The notes: a model not told the origin generated them from the letters alone. Numbered from the stretch's first letter, positions 43,738 to 52,371 are shown. The stretch is 64,000 nucleotides of DNA from JARYGU01 sp033795365 (GCA_033795365.1 JARYGU010000008.1:62001-126000); one strand, 5' to 3'. A program made the numbers and translations.

Positions 43738-44268
43738 TTACTGAATCACCGCGCAGGCAAGCCTGTCGCCGGCGCCGCCTGAGGGGCCGGTGCGGTAATC
43801 GTCCGAGCCGGCATGAATGACCAGCGCGCGGCCGCGGATGCCGCGCTCCTTGTCGTCGAGGCGGACGAAGGAGTTGAAGATCTGGGCACGCAGCACGCCG
43901 TCGTCGCCGACATACTGGTTCGGCATGTCTCCGGCATGCGGCCCGTTCGCGGCCAGGAATCCATGTTCCCTGTCGTCCGGATTGAAATGGCCGCCGGCCG
44001 ATTCGTGGCCGGTCGTCGGGTCGCAGGCGCCCATCTCATGGATGTGCACGGCCACCCATTTGCGCACCGGCATGCCGGAAATCTCGATCTCGAAGAGCAC
44101 GCCGTCCTTGGCGGCATTCAACGTCGCCCGCCCTGCCGAAGTGCCCGAGCGGCCCAGGAACTCGGCCGTTGCCGTCTGTGAGCTGGTCTGCTGCTGCGCC
44201 AGAGCCGGCGCAGCAACCGCTGCAAATGCACCGACGGTCGCGGCGGCGAAGAAGATCGTCCTGAGCAT
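43738..44268 (-). CDS. sodC: periplasmic Cu/Zn superoxide dismutase
   Basis: 176 residues. Signal peptide 1-24 ends APALAQ. Metal ligands are visible in HIHEMGACD, AGGHFNPDD, and ALVIHAGSDDY; Cys82 and Cys173 form the conserved disulfide (approximate). It dismutates superoxide in the periplasm. It lies downstream of nadC on the same strand by about 80 nt, but there is no functional reason to join it to that operon. Confidence 0.93.
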   Translation of the reverse strand: MLRTIFFAAATVGAFAAVAAPALAQQQTSSQTATAEFLGRSGTSAGRATLNAAKDGVLFEIEISGMPVRKWVAVHIHEMGACDPTTGHESAGGHFNPDDREHGFLAANGPHAGDMPNQYVGDDGVLRAQIFNSFVRLDDKERGIRGRALVIHAGSDDYRTGPSGGAGDRLACAVIQ

Positions 44269-44346
44269 GGGTCATCCTTCCAGTCTTGGGGAGTGGCTGA
44301 ATGCCCAACGCATCGAATGCGCCGCCGGTTCCGAAAAAGCCGCCGG

Positions 44347-45255
44347 CTATTTCAGAACCACGTCCAGCCCGATGTCGAGCGTGGGTGCGGCCATGGTGAT
44401 CTTCGAGGTCGAGATGTAGTCGACGCCGGTTTCGGCGATCGCCCGCACCGTCTGAATGTTGACGTTGCCGGAGGCCTCGAGCTTCACCCGGCGCGGGTCG
44501 GCGCCGTAAGTCTCGTCGCCGAGGCCGGCGGCATCCCGGTTGATCTCGACGGCGCGCCGCAGGAGCTCCGGCCCCATATTGTCGAGAAGCACGACATCCG
44601 GCTCAGCCTCCAGCGCCTCCTCCAGCTCTTCCAGCGTGGTCACCTCGACCTCGACCTTGACGAGATGGCCGGCAAAGGCGCGCGCGGCCCTGACGGCGCC
44701 GCCGACGCCGCCGGAAACGGCGATGTGGTTGTCCTTGATCAGGATCGCATCGTCGAGCCCGTAGCGGTGGGACGAGCCGCCGCCCATGCGAACGGCATAT
44801 TTTTCCAGAGCCCTCAGCCCCGGCATCGTCTTGCGCGTGCAGCATATTTTCGCGCGGGTATGGGCAATCGCGCCGGCAAACTTGGCGGTATAGGTCGCGA
44901 CGCCCGAGAGGTGCATGAGGAAATTCAGCGCCACGCGCTCCGCCGAGAGCACCGCACGCGCCGGACCGGCAACGCGGGCCAGCACCGTGCCCTGCGACAC
45001 GCGATCGCCGTCCGCGACGAAAGCCTCGAAGCGGACCTGCGGATCCATCAGCCGGAAGGCAGCGCGCGCGAGCTCGATGCCGGCGACGACGCCGTCCTCG
45101 CGCGAATTCAGCTCCGCTGCCGCCGCCATGTCGGAGGAGATCGTCGCCTGGCTGGTGATGTCGCCGGCGCGCCCGAGATCCTCCATGAGCGCCGCGCGCG
45201 CATGGTCCTCGATCATCAACGGCGAAAGGACGGGAAGATAAGCGGCGGTGGTCAT
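44347..45255 (-). CDS. nadC: nicotinate-nucleotide pyrophosphorylase (carboxylating)
   Basis: 302 residues. Quinolinate phosphoribosyltransferase, the third step of de novo NAD synthesis. CCTRKTMPGLRALEKYAV, GGGSSHRYGLDDAILIKDNH and LEASGNVN are signature segments. Its ATG overlaps the parE stop (ATGA at 45252-45255). Normally nadC follows nadB directly; here a parDE module sits between them. Confidence 0.96.
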   Translation of the reverse strand: MTTAAYLPVLSPLMIEDHARAALMEDLGRAGDITSQATISSDMAAAAELNSREDGVVAGIELARAAFRLMDPQVRFEAFVADGDRVSQGTVLARVAGPARAVLSAERVALNFLMHLSGVATYTAKFAGAIAHTRAKICCTRKTMPGLRALEKYAVRMGGGSSHRYGLDDAILIKDNHIAVSGGVGGAVRAARAFAGHLVKVEVEVTTLEELEEALEAEPDVVLLDNMGPELLRRAVEINRDAAGLGDETYGADPRRVKLEASGNVNIQTVRAIAETGVDYISTSKITMAAPTLDIGLDVVLK

Positions 45256-45617
45256 GGTTTCTTTTCCCTTTCGGCAGGGTCAGGCTGGGTCGCGTCTATC
45301 AGACGGCGGATCGGCTCCATGCGTTCATGCAGAACGCGCAGGACAAGGACATCGGCGCCGGCGTGTTGAAAATAGACGAGGTGGGAGGCTGCATGGCGCT
45401 TTGCCGCGGCTCGGGAAAGATGAAAGGAGCGGACGGCCGGACGCAGCTCGTCACGGGCACGCGACAGTATGTGCGCCGGATTTTCCGCCGGCATGTCGAA
45501 CGCACGTTCGATCAGAGCCGCATATCGTCTTGCCTGATCGACGCCGAACGCCGTCACCGTGTAGCGGGCGATTTCCGCAAGGTCCCGTTCGGCCTCCCTG
45601 GTCAGCCGCCACACCAT
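45252..45617 (-). CDS. parE: ParE-like toxin inside the nad operon
   Basis: 121 residues. MVWRLTREAERDLAEIARYT and FGVDQARRYAALIERAF match ParE; VLRVLHERMEP is the usual end, followed by about 13 extra residues (DATQPDPAEREKKP) that run into nadC. That tail is likely a consequence of the insertion. The ATG shares a base with the ParD stop. Characterised ParE toxins block gyrase. Confidence 0.9.
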   Translation of the reverse strand: MVWRLTREAERDLAEIARYTVTAFGVDQARRYAALIERAFDMPAENPAHILSRARDELRPAVRSFHLSRAAAKRHAASHLVYFQHAGADVLVLRVLHERMEPIRRLIDATQPDPAEREKKP

Positions 45618-45874
45618 CAGTTTCCGTCGATGGCGTCGGCGAAGATATCCTTTACGGAGCGCTCCGAGAATTCGCCTCGCTCCGCCTGCGCGATACCGGT
45701 ATCGATCGCGCGCCGGAGCTGAGCCAGCTTCGCGGCTTCGCTCTCGCGATCATGGCGCATGATCCTCAGCGCTTCGCGGACCACCTCACTCGCGGAAACA
45801 TAGGCTCCGCTCGCCACTGCTTCCTCGACGAAATCGGCAAATTCGGGCGTCAGATTCACGTTCAGCGTCGGCAT
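45617..45874 (-). CDS. parD: ParD-like antitoxin inside the nad operon
   Basis: 85 residues. NVNLTPEFADFVEEAVASGA and SASEVVREALRIMRHD are the ribbon-helix-helix of ParD. The ATG at 45874 has GGATG before it. It has its own promoter in the 64-nt gap after nadB (TTGACA/TAGAAT), so the toxin-antitoxin pair can be expressed without nadA and would also drive nadC. Confidence 0.92.
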   Translation of the reverse strand: MPTLNVNLTPEFADFVEEAVASGAYVSASEVVREALRIMRHDRESEAAKLAQLRRAIDTGIAQAERGEFSERSVKDIFADAIDGN

Positions 45875-45896
45875 GGGGCATCCTTTCCGAAACGCG

Positions 45897-45924
45897 ATTC
45901 TATACAGGCAGCATCGATTGTCAA
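45897..45924 (-). promoter_or_regulatory. consensus promoter of parDE in the nad operon
   Basis: On the minus strand TTGACA (45924-45919) and TAGAAT (45902-45897) lie 16 nt apart. It begins 15 nt after the nadB stop and reads into parD, parE and then nadC. Confidence 0.7.
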
Positions 45925-45938
45925 TTTTTGCCAACCCA

Positions 45939-47537
45939 TCAAGCCGCTGCCGTTTCCGCCAGTTCCGCGACCACGCGGTCAGCTTCGGCAAGCGTGATGA
46001 AGGTGCGGTGTTTCCAATCGGGGCGCTGCTCCGGGAAGTCGGAGCGGAAGTGGCCGCCGCGGCTTTCCTCGCGCAGGAGCGCGCCGACCGCGATCAGCTT
46101 TGCGGTGGTGACGATGTTGTGGAAGCGCATTCGGCTGTTCTCGCGCTCCAACGCCGCGATCTCGCGGATCGCCTTCACCAGCCCCTCGCGCTCGCGGATG
46201 ACGCCAACATGGTCGCTCATCAGCCGGCGCAGCGCCTTCAGCGCCGGGCTGTCCTCGATCGTCACCAGGTCGTCGCTTTCGCCGGCATTGCGGCCCCAGT
46301 CGGTGATCTTCGGTTCGGGCAGGAAACCCTTGATGTTCTCGGCGATGCGGGCGGCGAAGACGACCGCCTCCAGAAGCGAGTTCGAGGCCAGCCGGTTGGC
46401 GCCGTGCACGCCGGTCGATGTCACCTCGCCCGCGGCCCAGAGCCCGTCGATCGAGGTGCGGCCCTCCGCGTCGGTCAGAACGCCGCCCATGTGGTAATGC
46501 ACCGCCGGCACGACGGGGATCGGCTGCGTGACCGGATCGATGCCGGCCGCGATGCAGGAGGCATAGACGGTCGGGAAGGCTTCAGGGAAATGGCCGCCCA
46601 CCGCCTTGGTGCAATCGAGGAAGGCGCCGCGCCCGGCCTGAACTTCGGCGAAGACGCCGCGCGAGACGATGTCGCGCGGCGCAAGCTCGCCGTTCTTGTG
46701 GATGTCGAGCATGAAGCGGTGTCCGGCGGAATTGACAAGATGCGCGCCGTCGCCGCGCAAGGCTTCAGTGGCAAGCGGGGCCGGATCGCGGCCGATGTCG
46801 ATCGCGGTCGGGTGGAACTGCACGAATTCCGGATCGGCAAGGATCGCGCCGGCGCGTGCCGCCATCCCGACGCCCTGGCCGCAGGCCTGCCAGGGATTGG
46901 TCGTCACGGCATAGAGATGGCCGACCCCGCCCGAGCAGAGTACCACGGCGCGCGCCGGGAAATGCACGCGGTTCTTCGACTGGCCGGCGTCCGGACGCGC
47001 CACCACGCCGGAAACGAAGCGGCCTTCGCGAACCAGCTCCTCGACCACATAGCCTTCCAGCACCCGGATCGAGGGCGTGTTGCGCACGGCGGCGATCAGC
47101 GCCTCCATGATCGCCCTGCCCGCCATGTCGCCCTTGACGCGCACGATGCGGCGTTCGGAATGGGCGGCCTCGCGCGAAAGCATCAGCTTGCCTTCGAGAT
47201 CGCGATCGAAGGGGACGCCATATTCGAGCAGGTCGTGAATGCGCGCCGGCCCCTCGGAGACCATGAAGCGCGCCATCTTCTGGTCGACGATGCCGGCGCC
47301 CGCTTCCAGCGTGTCGGCTACATGCTTTTCGAAAGTGTCGCCGGGGCTCATGGCGGCAGCGATCCCTCCCTGCGCCCAGGCCGATGACGCGCCCTGCCCG
47401 ATCGGCGCGGCGGCAAGGATGGTGACGGGCCGGGGCGCGAGCTTCAACGCGCAGAAGAGGCCCGCAAGCCCGCCGCCGACGATCACGATATCGTCGATGC
47501 CATTCCAGGACTGGGGACGGAAACTGTCAATGGGCAT
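45939..47537 (-). CDS. nadB: L-aspartate oxidase
   Basis: 532 residues. FAD enzyme oxidising aspartate to iminoaspartate. VIVGGGLAGLFCALKL at about 18-33 binds FAD; SSAWAQGGIAAA (about 51-62) and HYHMGGVLTDAEGRT are family signatures. It precedes the inserted parDE by 64 nt and follows nadA by 180 nt, which contain a possible 45-codon ORF. Confidence 0.95.
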   Translation of the reverse strand: MPIDSFRPQSWNGIDDIVIVGGGLAGLFCALKLAPRPVTILAAAPIGQGASSAWAQGGIAAAMSPGDTFEKHVADTLEAGAGIVDQKMARFMVSEGPARIHDLLEYGVPFDRDLEGKLMLSREAAHSERRIVRVKGDMAGRAIMEALIAAVRNTPSIRVLEGYVVEELVREGRFVSGVVARPDAGQSKNRVHFPARAVVLCSGGVGHLYAVTTNPWQACGQGVGMAARAGAILADPEFVQFHPTAIDIGRDPAPLATEALRGDGAHLVNSAGHRFMLDIHKNGELAPRDIVSRGVFAEVQAGRGAFLDCTKAVGGHFPEAFPTVYASCIAAGIDPVTQPIPVVPAVHYHMGGVLTDAEGRTSIDGLWAAGEVTSTGVHGANRLASNSLLEAVVFAARIAENIKGFLPEPKITDWGRNAGESDDLVTIEDSPALKALRRLMSDHVGVIREREGLVKAIREIAALERENSRMRFHNIVTTAKLIAVGALLREESRGGHFRSDFPEQRPDWKHRTFITLAEADRVVAELAETAAA

Positions 47538-47540
47538 GTC

Positions 47541-47678
47541 CTACTCCTCCGACGCGCACCAGACCGATCTGTCCCTTGCGGACAGGGCAACCGCATATGG
47601 CCGGCACGAGGATCCGGCCCATAACGGGAAGATCGCGCGTCGCATTGCTTTGCCCTGATCGAAGTTCAAGGTCTCCAT
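47541..47678 (-). CDS. possible 45-residue ORF between nadA and nadB
   Basis: ATG at 47678, with GGAGG 6 nt upstream, opens 45 codons beginning METLNFDQGKAMRRAIFPLW and ending SVWCASEE; its TAG ends 3 nt before the nadB ATG. The good ribosome binding site and close junction suggest translation coupled to nadB. The composition has no known domain. It could be a leader peptide or chance. Confidence 0.35.
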   Translation of the reverse strand: METLNFDQGKAMRRAIFPLWAGSSCRPYAVALSARDRSVWCASEE

Positions 47679-47717
47679 GGCATTCCTCCGCGCGCTGCCT
47701 CCCAGCAGACAACGTCC

Positions 47718-48809
47718 CTACTGCTTCAAATTCACCATCCGCTCGACGGCGAGGCGGGCGCGGCCGGCGATCGCCGGGTCGACCAGCACCTCCTCCGTCA
47801 TGTTCACCAGGCTGTCGAGGATCTTCGGCAGCGTGATGCGCTTCATATGCGGACAGAGGTTGCACGGCTTGACGAAATCAACATCCGGAACTTCCGCCTG
47901 AATGTTGGAGGCCATGGAGCATTCGGTGACGAGCAGGACCTTGTTCGGCCGCTTGTCCTTGACATAGTTGATCATGCCTGAGGTGGAGCCGGCGAAATCG
48001 CAGACGGCGATGACGTCCGGATGGCATTCGGGGTGGCCGATGATCTCGATGCCGGGATGGGCTTCCTTGTAGGCGAGCAGTTCCTTGGCGGTGAAGCGCT
48101 CGTGGACCTCGCAATGGCCCTTCCAGGTGAGGATCTTCTTGTTGGTCTGGCGGGCGACGTTCATCGCCAGATATTCGTCGGGGATGCAGAGCACGGTGTC
48201 GCTCTCCAGGCTCTCGATCACGGAAAGCACGTTGGAGGAGGTGCAGCAGATGTCCGTCTCCGCCTTCACGTCGGCAGACGTGTTGACATAGGTGACGACG
48301 GGAACGCCGGGGTAACGCTGTTTCAGGAGCCTGACATCCGCGCCGGTGATCGATTCCGACAGAGAGCAGCCGGCCTTGGCATCCGGAATCAGCACGGTCT
48401 TTTCCGGGTTGAGCAGCTTGGAGGTCTCGGCCATGAAGTGCACGCCGCACTGGACGATGATCTCGGCATCCACCTTCGTCGCATCGCGGGCGAGTTGCAG
48501 GGAATCGCCGACGATGTCGGCGACGCAGTGGAAGATCTCCGGCGTCTGATAGTTGTGCGCGAGGATGACGGCCCCGCGCTCCTTCTTCAGCCGGTTGATG
48601 GCGTGAACATAGGGCGCGTAGACCGGCCATTCGAAGGCGGGGATGAACTGCTTGACGCGTTCGTAGAGGTGTTCGGTCTCGCGGGCGATCTCGGGCGTGA
48701 ACGCAAGGTCCGGCATCTCCAGGACGCCGAAGCGCTCGGCGGCGGTCAGCGGACGGGCCGTATCGAGTGTATCGAAGACGGGATTGGACGAACGCGCCAG
48801 AGTGGACAT
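47718..48809 (-). CDS. nadA: quinolinate synthase
   Basis: 363 residues. A [4Fe-4S] enzyme making quinolinate from iminoaspartate and dihydroxyacetone phosphate. Cluster ligands can be seen in QCGVHFMAE, DICCTSSNV and CNLCPHMKR. The ATG at 48809 has GGGAGG upstream; the longer open frame to 48866 overlaps the operator and is unlikely. First gene of nadA-nadB-parD-parE-nadC. Confidence 0.95.
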   Translation of the reverse strand: MSTLARSSNPVFDTLDTARPLTAAERFGVLEMPDLAFTPEIARETEHLYERVKQFIPAFEWPVYAPYVHAINRLKKERGAVILAHNYQTPEIFHCVADIVGDSLQLARDATKVDAEIIVQCGVHFMAETSKLLNPEKTVLIPDAKAGCSLSESITGADVRLLKQRYPGVPVVTYVNTSADVKAETDICCTSSNVLSVIESLESDTVLCIPDEYLAMNVARQTNKKILTWKGHCEVHERFTAKELLAYKEAHPGIEIIGHPECHPDVIAVCDFAGSTSGMINYVKDKRPNKVLLVTECSMASNIQAEVPDVDFVKPCNLCPHMKRITLPKILDSLVNMTEEVLVDPAIAGRARLAVERMVNLKQ

Positions 48810-48846
48810 GACAACCTCCCTTTCCGCTGCTTCCGCGGCAAAGGCT

Positions 48847-48869
48847 ATTTTGCTCAATTTGAGCATAAT
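48847..48869. promoter_or_regulatory. palindrome at the nadA promoter, likely NadQ/NrtR operator
   Basis: TGCTCAA-T-TTGAGCA (48851-48865) is a perfect palindrome; ATT and AAT one base further out continue the symmetry. A TATTAT on the minus strand adjoins it, so binding would block a nadA -10. The nadQ gene in this window is the obvious candidate for the protein. Confidence 0.7.
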
Positions 48870-48940
48870 AGCCTCAAAACAAAACCGGCAGTGCCGGTAC
48901 GGCTGATTTAGAAACTTTTGTGACAGTTTGCAAGAAGTGC

Positions 48941-48960
48941 CGCCCGAAATTCATCGGGCG
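48941..48960. terminator. hairpin between an MFS gene and nadA
   Basis: CGCCCGA (48941-48947) pairs with TCGGGCG (48954-48960), loop AATTCA; GTG and CAC outside lengthen the stem with one mismatch. It follows the MFS stop on the minus strand. The T tract is poor. Confidence 0.45.
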
Positions 48961-48974
48961 ACACGGTTCGCAAT

Positions 48975-50201
48975 TCAGGCCATGGCGGGGCGCTGAACCC
49001 CCTTCTCCTCGATCGGCCAGTGGACGATCGCCGCGAAGATGCCGAGCGCTACGCCGAGCCACCAGACCGGATCGTAGCTGCCGAAGTGGTCGTAAAGATA
49101 ACCGCCCATCCAGACGCCGAGGAAGGAGCCGATCTGGTGCGACAGGAAGACGACGCCGCCGAGAAGCCCCAGATGCCGGGTGCCGAACATGATGGCGACG
49201 AGCGCATTCGTCGGCGGCACGGTGGAGAGCCACAGAAGCCCCATGACGATCGCGAAGACGACGACGGAGGTCGGTGTCTGCGGCAGGAGAAGGAAGGCCG
49301 TGACGGCAACGGAACGGGCGACATAGATCAACGCCAGGAAATAGGGTTTCGAGTAGCGCTGGCCGATGACGCCGGCGGCAAGCGAGCCGATGATGTTGAA
49401 GAAGCCGATCAGCGCCAGAGCGATCACCGCATAGCGCGCATCGATACCGATGTCGCCGATATAGGCCGGGAAATGCGCGGTGATGAAAGCGACCTGATAG
49501 CCGCAGACGAAGAAACCGGAGACGAGAAGGAGATAGCTCCTGTGGCCGAGCGCTTCTCTCAGCGCCTCGCCGACCGACTGCTTGTACTGCGATTGCGCTT
49601 GCGTGCCGGAGGAGGCGTTGCCGCGCAGCGGAATGGCGAAGAGCGGAACGAGCAGCATCATCAGGCCGAGATAGACAAGGCTGTCCGACCAGCCGTAAGC
49701 CGAGATCAGGCCCTGCGAAAGGGGTGCGAAGAGGAACATGCCGGCCGAGCCCGCCGCCGTGCCGATTCCGAAAGCCATGGAACGCTGCTCGGGCGTCACG
49801 TTGCGGGCGAAGGCCGAGAGGACGACGCCGAAGGAACCGGCAGCCACGCCGAGCCCGACCAGAACGCCGCCGCCGATATGCAGCCACAGCGGCGAGGAGC
49901 CGAAGGACATCAGGAACAAGCCTGAAGAATAAAGAATGCCCGAGATCGCCAGCACCCGCCAGGTGCCGAACTTGTCGGCAAGCGCACCGAAGAAGGGCTG
50001 GCCTATGCCCCAGAAAAGGTTCTGAAACGCCATGGCGAGGCCGAAGGTCGAGCGGTCCCAGCCGGTATCCTGCAGCATCGGGAGCTGAAAGAAGCCCATG
50101 GCCGAGCGCGGGCCGAAGGTCAGCATCGCGATGATCGAACCGGATGCGATGATGAGCCAGGGCATGCCGGAGCGGACGGCGGGGGACGAAACAACGGACA
50201 T
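48975..50201 (-). CDS. MFS transporter
   Basis: 408 residues, about 12 transmembrane helices. GALADKFGTWRVL (about 72) is the loop 2-3 MFS signature, and RYSKPYFLAL is its second-half equivalent. Resembles OxlT/monocarboxylate-type permeases of the YbfB/CynX kind, but the substrate is unknown. GGAGG lies 5 nt before the ATG. It lies downstream of the TetR gene on the same strand (101 nt), so it may belong to that regulon. Confidence 0.85.
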   Translation of the reverse strand: MSVVSSPAVRSGMPWLIIASGSIIAMLTFGPRSAMGFFQLPMLQDTGWDRSTFGLAMAFQNLFWGIGQPFFGALADKFGTWRVLAISGILYSSGLFLMSFGSSPLWLHIGGGVLVGLGVAAGSFGVVLSAFARNVTPEQRSMAFGIGTAAGSAGMFLFAPLSQGLISAYGWSDSLVYLGLMMLLVPLFAIPLRGNASSGTQAQSQYKQSVGEALREALGHRSYLLLVSGFFVCGYQVAFITAHFPAYIGDIGIDARYAVIALALIGFFNIIGSLAAGVIGQRYSKPYFLALIYVARSVAVTAFLLLPQTPTSVVVFAIVMGLLWLSTVPPTNALVAIMFGTRHLGLLGGVVFLSHQIGSFLGVWMGGYLYDHFGSYDPVWWLGVALGIFAAIVHWPIEEKGVQRPAMA

Positions 50202-50302
50202 GAGCGCCTCCAATGAGATTGCGGCGACTTTATCTCCCTGCCTTTTATCAGAAAAACGAATTAAATTGACGGGCCGTTCACGGCAATTGATCGTTGATCC
50301 GG

Positions 50303-50950
50303 TCAGGGAACCGATACCGAAGGTCCGCGAAGCCGTTCCTCGTTCCGGCGCCCGGATGCGGGATCGGCCAGCAGGCCCGAGACGAGCGTATTGAAGGAAG
50401 CGACCGCCTTTCGCGTGACGGCCTCCTTGTCCTGCGCATTGGCGATCCAGAGTGCTGCATGCAGCGTGGCGCCGTTGATCAGCCTTGCCGTCGCCTCGGT
50501 ATCGACCGAACGGATCGTCCCCTCGTCGATCAGCTTCCCGATACTGCGGCTCATCGTGGTGATGCAGGCGCTCTGATTCGGCCATTTCGAAGGATCGCCG
50601 AGCACGGCCGGTCCGTCGAGCAGCATGATGCGCTGGATCTCCGGCTCGAGGGCCATCTCGATATAGGCTGTGCATTCGTCGACGAATCCGCGCCAGGTGT
50701 TTTCGGCGCTGCTTGAAATCGCGCAGAGCCGGTCGGACATCTCCGCGTCGATTTCCATGATGACCGCCTGCAGCAGACCCTTCTTGTCTCCGAAATGGTG
50801 ATAGAGCGCGCCGCGCGTCAGCCCCGCCGCAGCGGTGAAGTCGTCCATAGACGCTTCCGCATATCCTTGCGTCGCAAAAGCATGGCGGGCCGCAGCCAGC
50901 AGCTTGGCGCGGGTTTCGGCGATCATCTCCTTGCGCGGCTTGTGGGCCAT
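50303..50950 (-). CDS. TetR family regulator
   Basis: 215 residues. N-terminal HTH: YAEASMDDFTAAAGLTRGAL then YHHFGDKKGLL (about 30-60). The remainder is the ligand-binding helical bundle. It is divergent from the MFS gene at 51071 and precedes another MFS gene on its own strand. Three copies of ACATACG-N3-CGTATGT lie in the gap, the expected arrangement for an autoregulated efflux repressor. Confidence 0.92.
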   Translation of the reverse strand: MAHKPRKEMIAETRAKLLAAARHAFATQGYAEASMDDFTAAAGLTRGALYHHFGDKKGLLQAVIMEIDAEMSDRLCAISSSAENTWRGFVDECTAYIEMALEPEIQRIMLLDGPAVLGDPSKWPNQSACITTMSRSIGKLIDEGTIRSVDTEATARLINGATLHAALWIANAQDKEAVTRKAVASFNTLVSGLLADPASGRRNEERLRGPSVSVP

Positions 50951-50966
50951 TCACGTTTCCTTGTTC

Positions 50967-50983
50967 ACATACGTCGCGTATAT
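50967..50983. promoter_or_regulatory. TetR operator copy 1 (imperfect)
   Basis: ACATACG-TCG-CGTATAT; one mismatch in the right arm compared with copies 2 and 3. Lies 17 nt upstream of the TetR start. Confidence 0.7.
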
Positions 50984-50989
50984 TAATTG

Positions 50990-51006
50990 ACATACGCGAC
51001 GTATGT
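50990..51006. promoter_or_regulatory. TetR operator copy 2 (perfect)
   Basis: ACATACG-CGA-CGTATGT, perfect 7-bp arms. Its centre is 23 bp from copy 1. Confidence 0.8.
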
Positions 51007-51019
51007 AATTACCTAAATC

Positions 51020-51036
51020 ACATACGCCCCGTATGT
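51020..51036. promoter_or_regulatory. TetR operator copy 3 (perfect)
   Basis: ACATACG-CCC-CGTATGT, perfect arms, 30 bp from copy 2 and 34 nt before the MFS start at 51071. Confidence 0.8.
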
Positions 51037-51070
51037 AGGTGGCGCTCCAGATTAAACCAAGGAGTTCGTC

Positions 51071-52282
51071 ATGCCCAATCCCTATCGCGAGATTTTCCGT
51101 GCGCCGGGCACGAAAGGCTTTTCCGCTGCCGGCTTCGTCGCGCGCCTACCGCTGCCCATGACCACGATCGGCATCGTCGCGATGCTGTCGCAGACCCATG
51201 GCGCCTATTGGCTGGCAGGCGCCGTTTCGGCGACCTTCGCGCTGGCCAATGCGCTGATCGCGCCGCAGGTTTCCCGACTGGTGGACCGTTTCGGCCAATC
51301 GAAAGTGCTGATACCGGCCACTATCGTCACGTTCGCAGCACTGCTGGGACTAATCGCGGCTGCCCATTTCCGCGCTCCCGACTGGACGCTTTTCCTCTTC
51401 GCCGTCGTTTCCGGTCTAATGCCCAGCATGATGGCGATCGTGCGTGCGCGCTGGACGGAGATCTATCGCGACCGGCCGGAGCTGCACACCGCCTTCGCCT
51501 TCGAATCGGTGCTGGACGAGCTCGTCTATATCTGCGGCCCGCTCGTGGCGATCAGCCTCAGCGTGGCGTTCTTCCCGGAAGCCGGGCTCATGGCGTCTGC
51601 GGCCTTCCTTGCGCTCGGCACCGCCGCATTCGTCGTCCAGAAATCCACCGAACCGAAGATCGATCCGTTGCGCGCAGCCGGTGGAGCCCCGGTCATGCGC
51701 TCGGCATCCATGTGGCTGGTCGTCGCGGTCTTTGCCGGCATGGGCATGATCTTCGGCACGGCCGAAGTGGCCGCCGTCGCCTTTGCCGAAGAACAGGGCA
51801 ACAAGGCTGCCGCAAGCTACATCCTGGCCGCCTATGCCGCCGGCTCCTTCATCGTCGGCCTCGCCTTCGGCGCGATCCGGTTCAAGACGCCGCTTGCCAG
51901 ACGCCTGCTTTTCGTGAGCTTCATCGCCGCCGTCACCACCATCCCGATGCCCTTCGTCGGAAATCTCTGGGCGCTGACGCTGGTGGTCTTCCTGGCGGGC
52001 GCCGCGATCTCGCCGACCTTCATCACCGGCATGAGCCTGATCGAGCGTCTCGTTCCCGCCGCACAGCTGACGGAGGGCATCACCTATGCGATGACCGGCG
52101 TCGGCATCGGCTTTGCCTTCGGCTCGTCCGGATCAGGCTGGATCATCGACAATTTCGGCGCCTCCAACGGCTTCTGGGTCGCCGTCGCTGGCGGAAGCAT
52201 CGCGCTCCTCACCATGCTTGCCGGCTACGGCCGTCTCGCCAACCGGGACAGGGAGCCGGCACTGGCATGCGCGGCGGCATAG
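51071..52282 (+). CDS. MFS efflux transporter
   Basis: 403 residues, about 12 transmembrane helices. The RLVDRFGQSKVLIPA segment (about 69-84) is the typical MFS loop. It has the small N-terminus (MPNPYREIFRAPGTKGFSAA) seen in proton-linked efflux carriers of this group. Divergent from tetR across three operators, so probably induced by the repressor's ligand. Substrate unknown. Confidence 0.88.
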   Translation: MPNPYREIFRAPGTKGFSAAGFVARLPLPMTTIGIVAMLSQTHGAYWLAGAVSATFALANALIAPQVSRLVDRFGQSKVLIPATIVTFAALLGLIAAAHFRAPDWTLFLFAVVSGLMPSMMAIVRARWTEIYRDRPELHTAFAFESVLDELVYICGPLVAISLSVAFFPEAGLMASAAFLALGTAAFVVQKSTEPKIDPLRAAGGAPVMRSASMWLVVAVFAGMGMIFGTAEVAAVAFAEEQGNKAAASYILAAYAAGSFIVGLAFGAIRFKTPLARRLLFVSFIAAVTTIPMPFVGNLWALTLVVFLAGAAISPTFITGMSLIERLVPAAQLTEGITYAMTGVGIGFAFGSSGSGWIIDNFGASNGFWVAVAGGSIALLTMLAGYGRLANRDREPALACAAA

Positions 52283-52308
52283 AAGCAGCAGGTAAACGAC
52301 GAGGCATG

Positions 52309-52331
52309 GAGGGCGGGCAAAAGCCCCCCTC
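52309..52331. terminator. hairpin between convergent MFS and MOSC genes
   Basis: GAGGGCGGGC (52309-52318), loop AAAA, GCCCCCCTC: a stem with one bulge. No T tract, so termination strength is doubtful. Confidence 0.3.
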
Positions 52332-52371
52332 TGTGACCGATCCGACTAAAAGACCTTCAACATCGCAGAAA

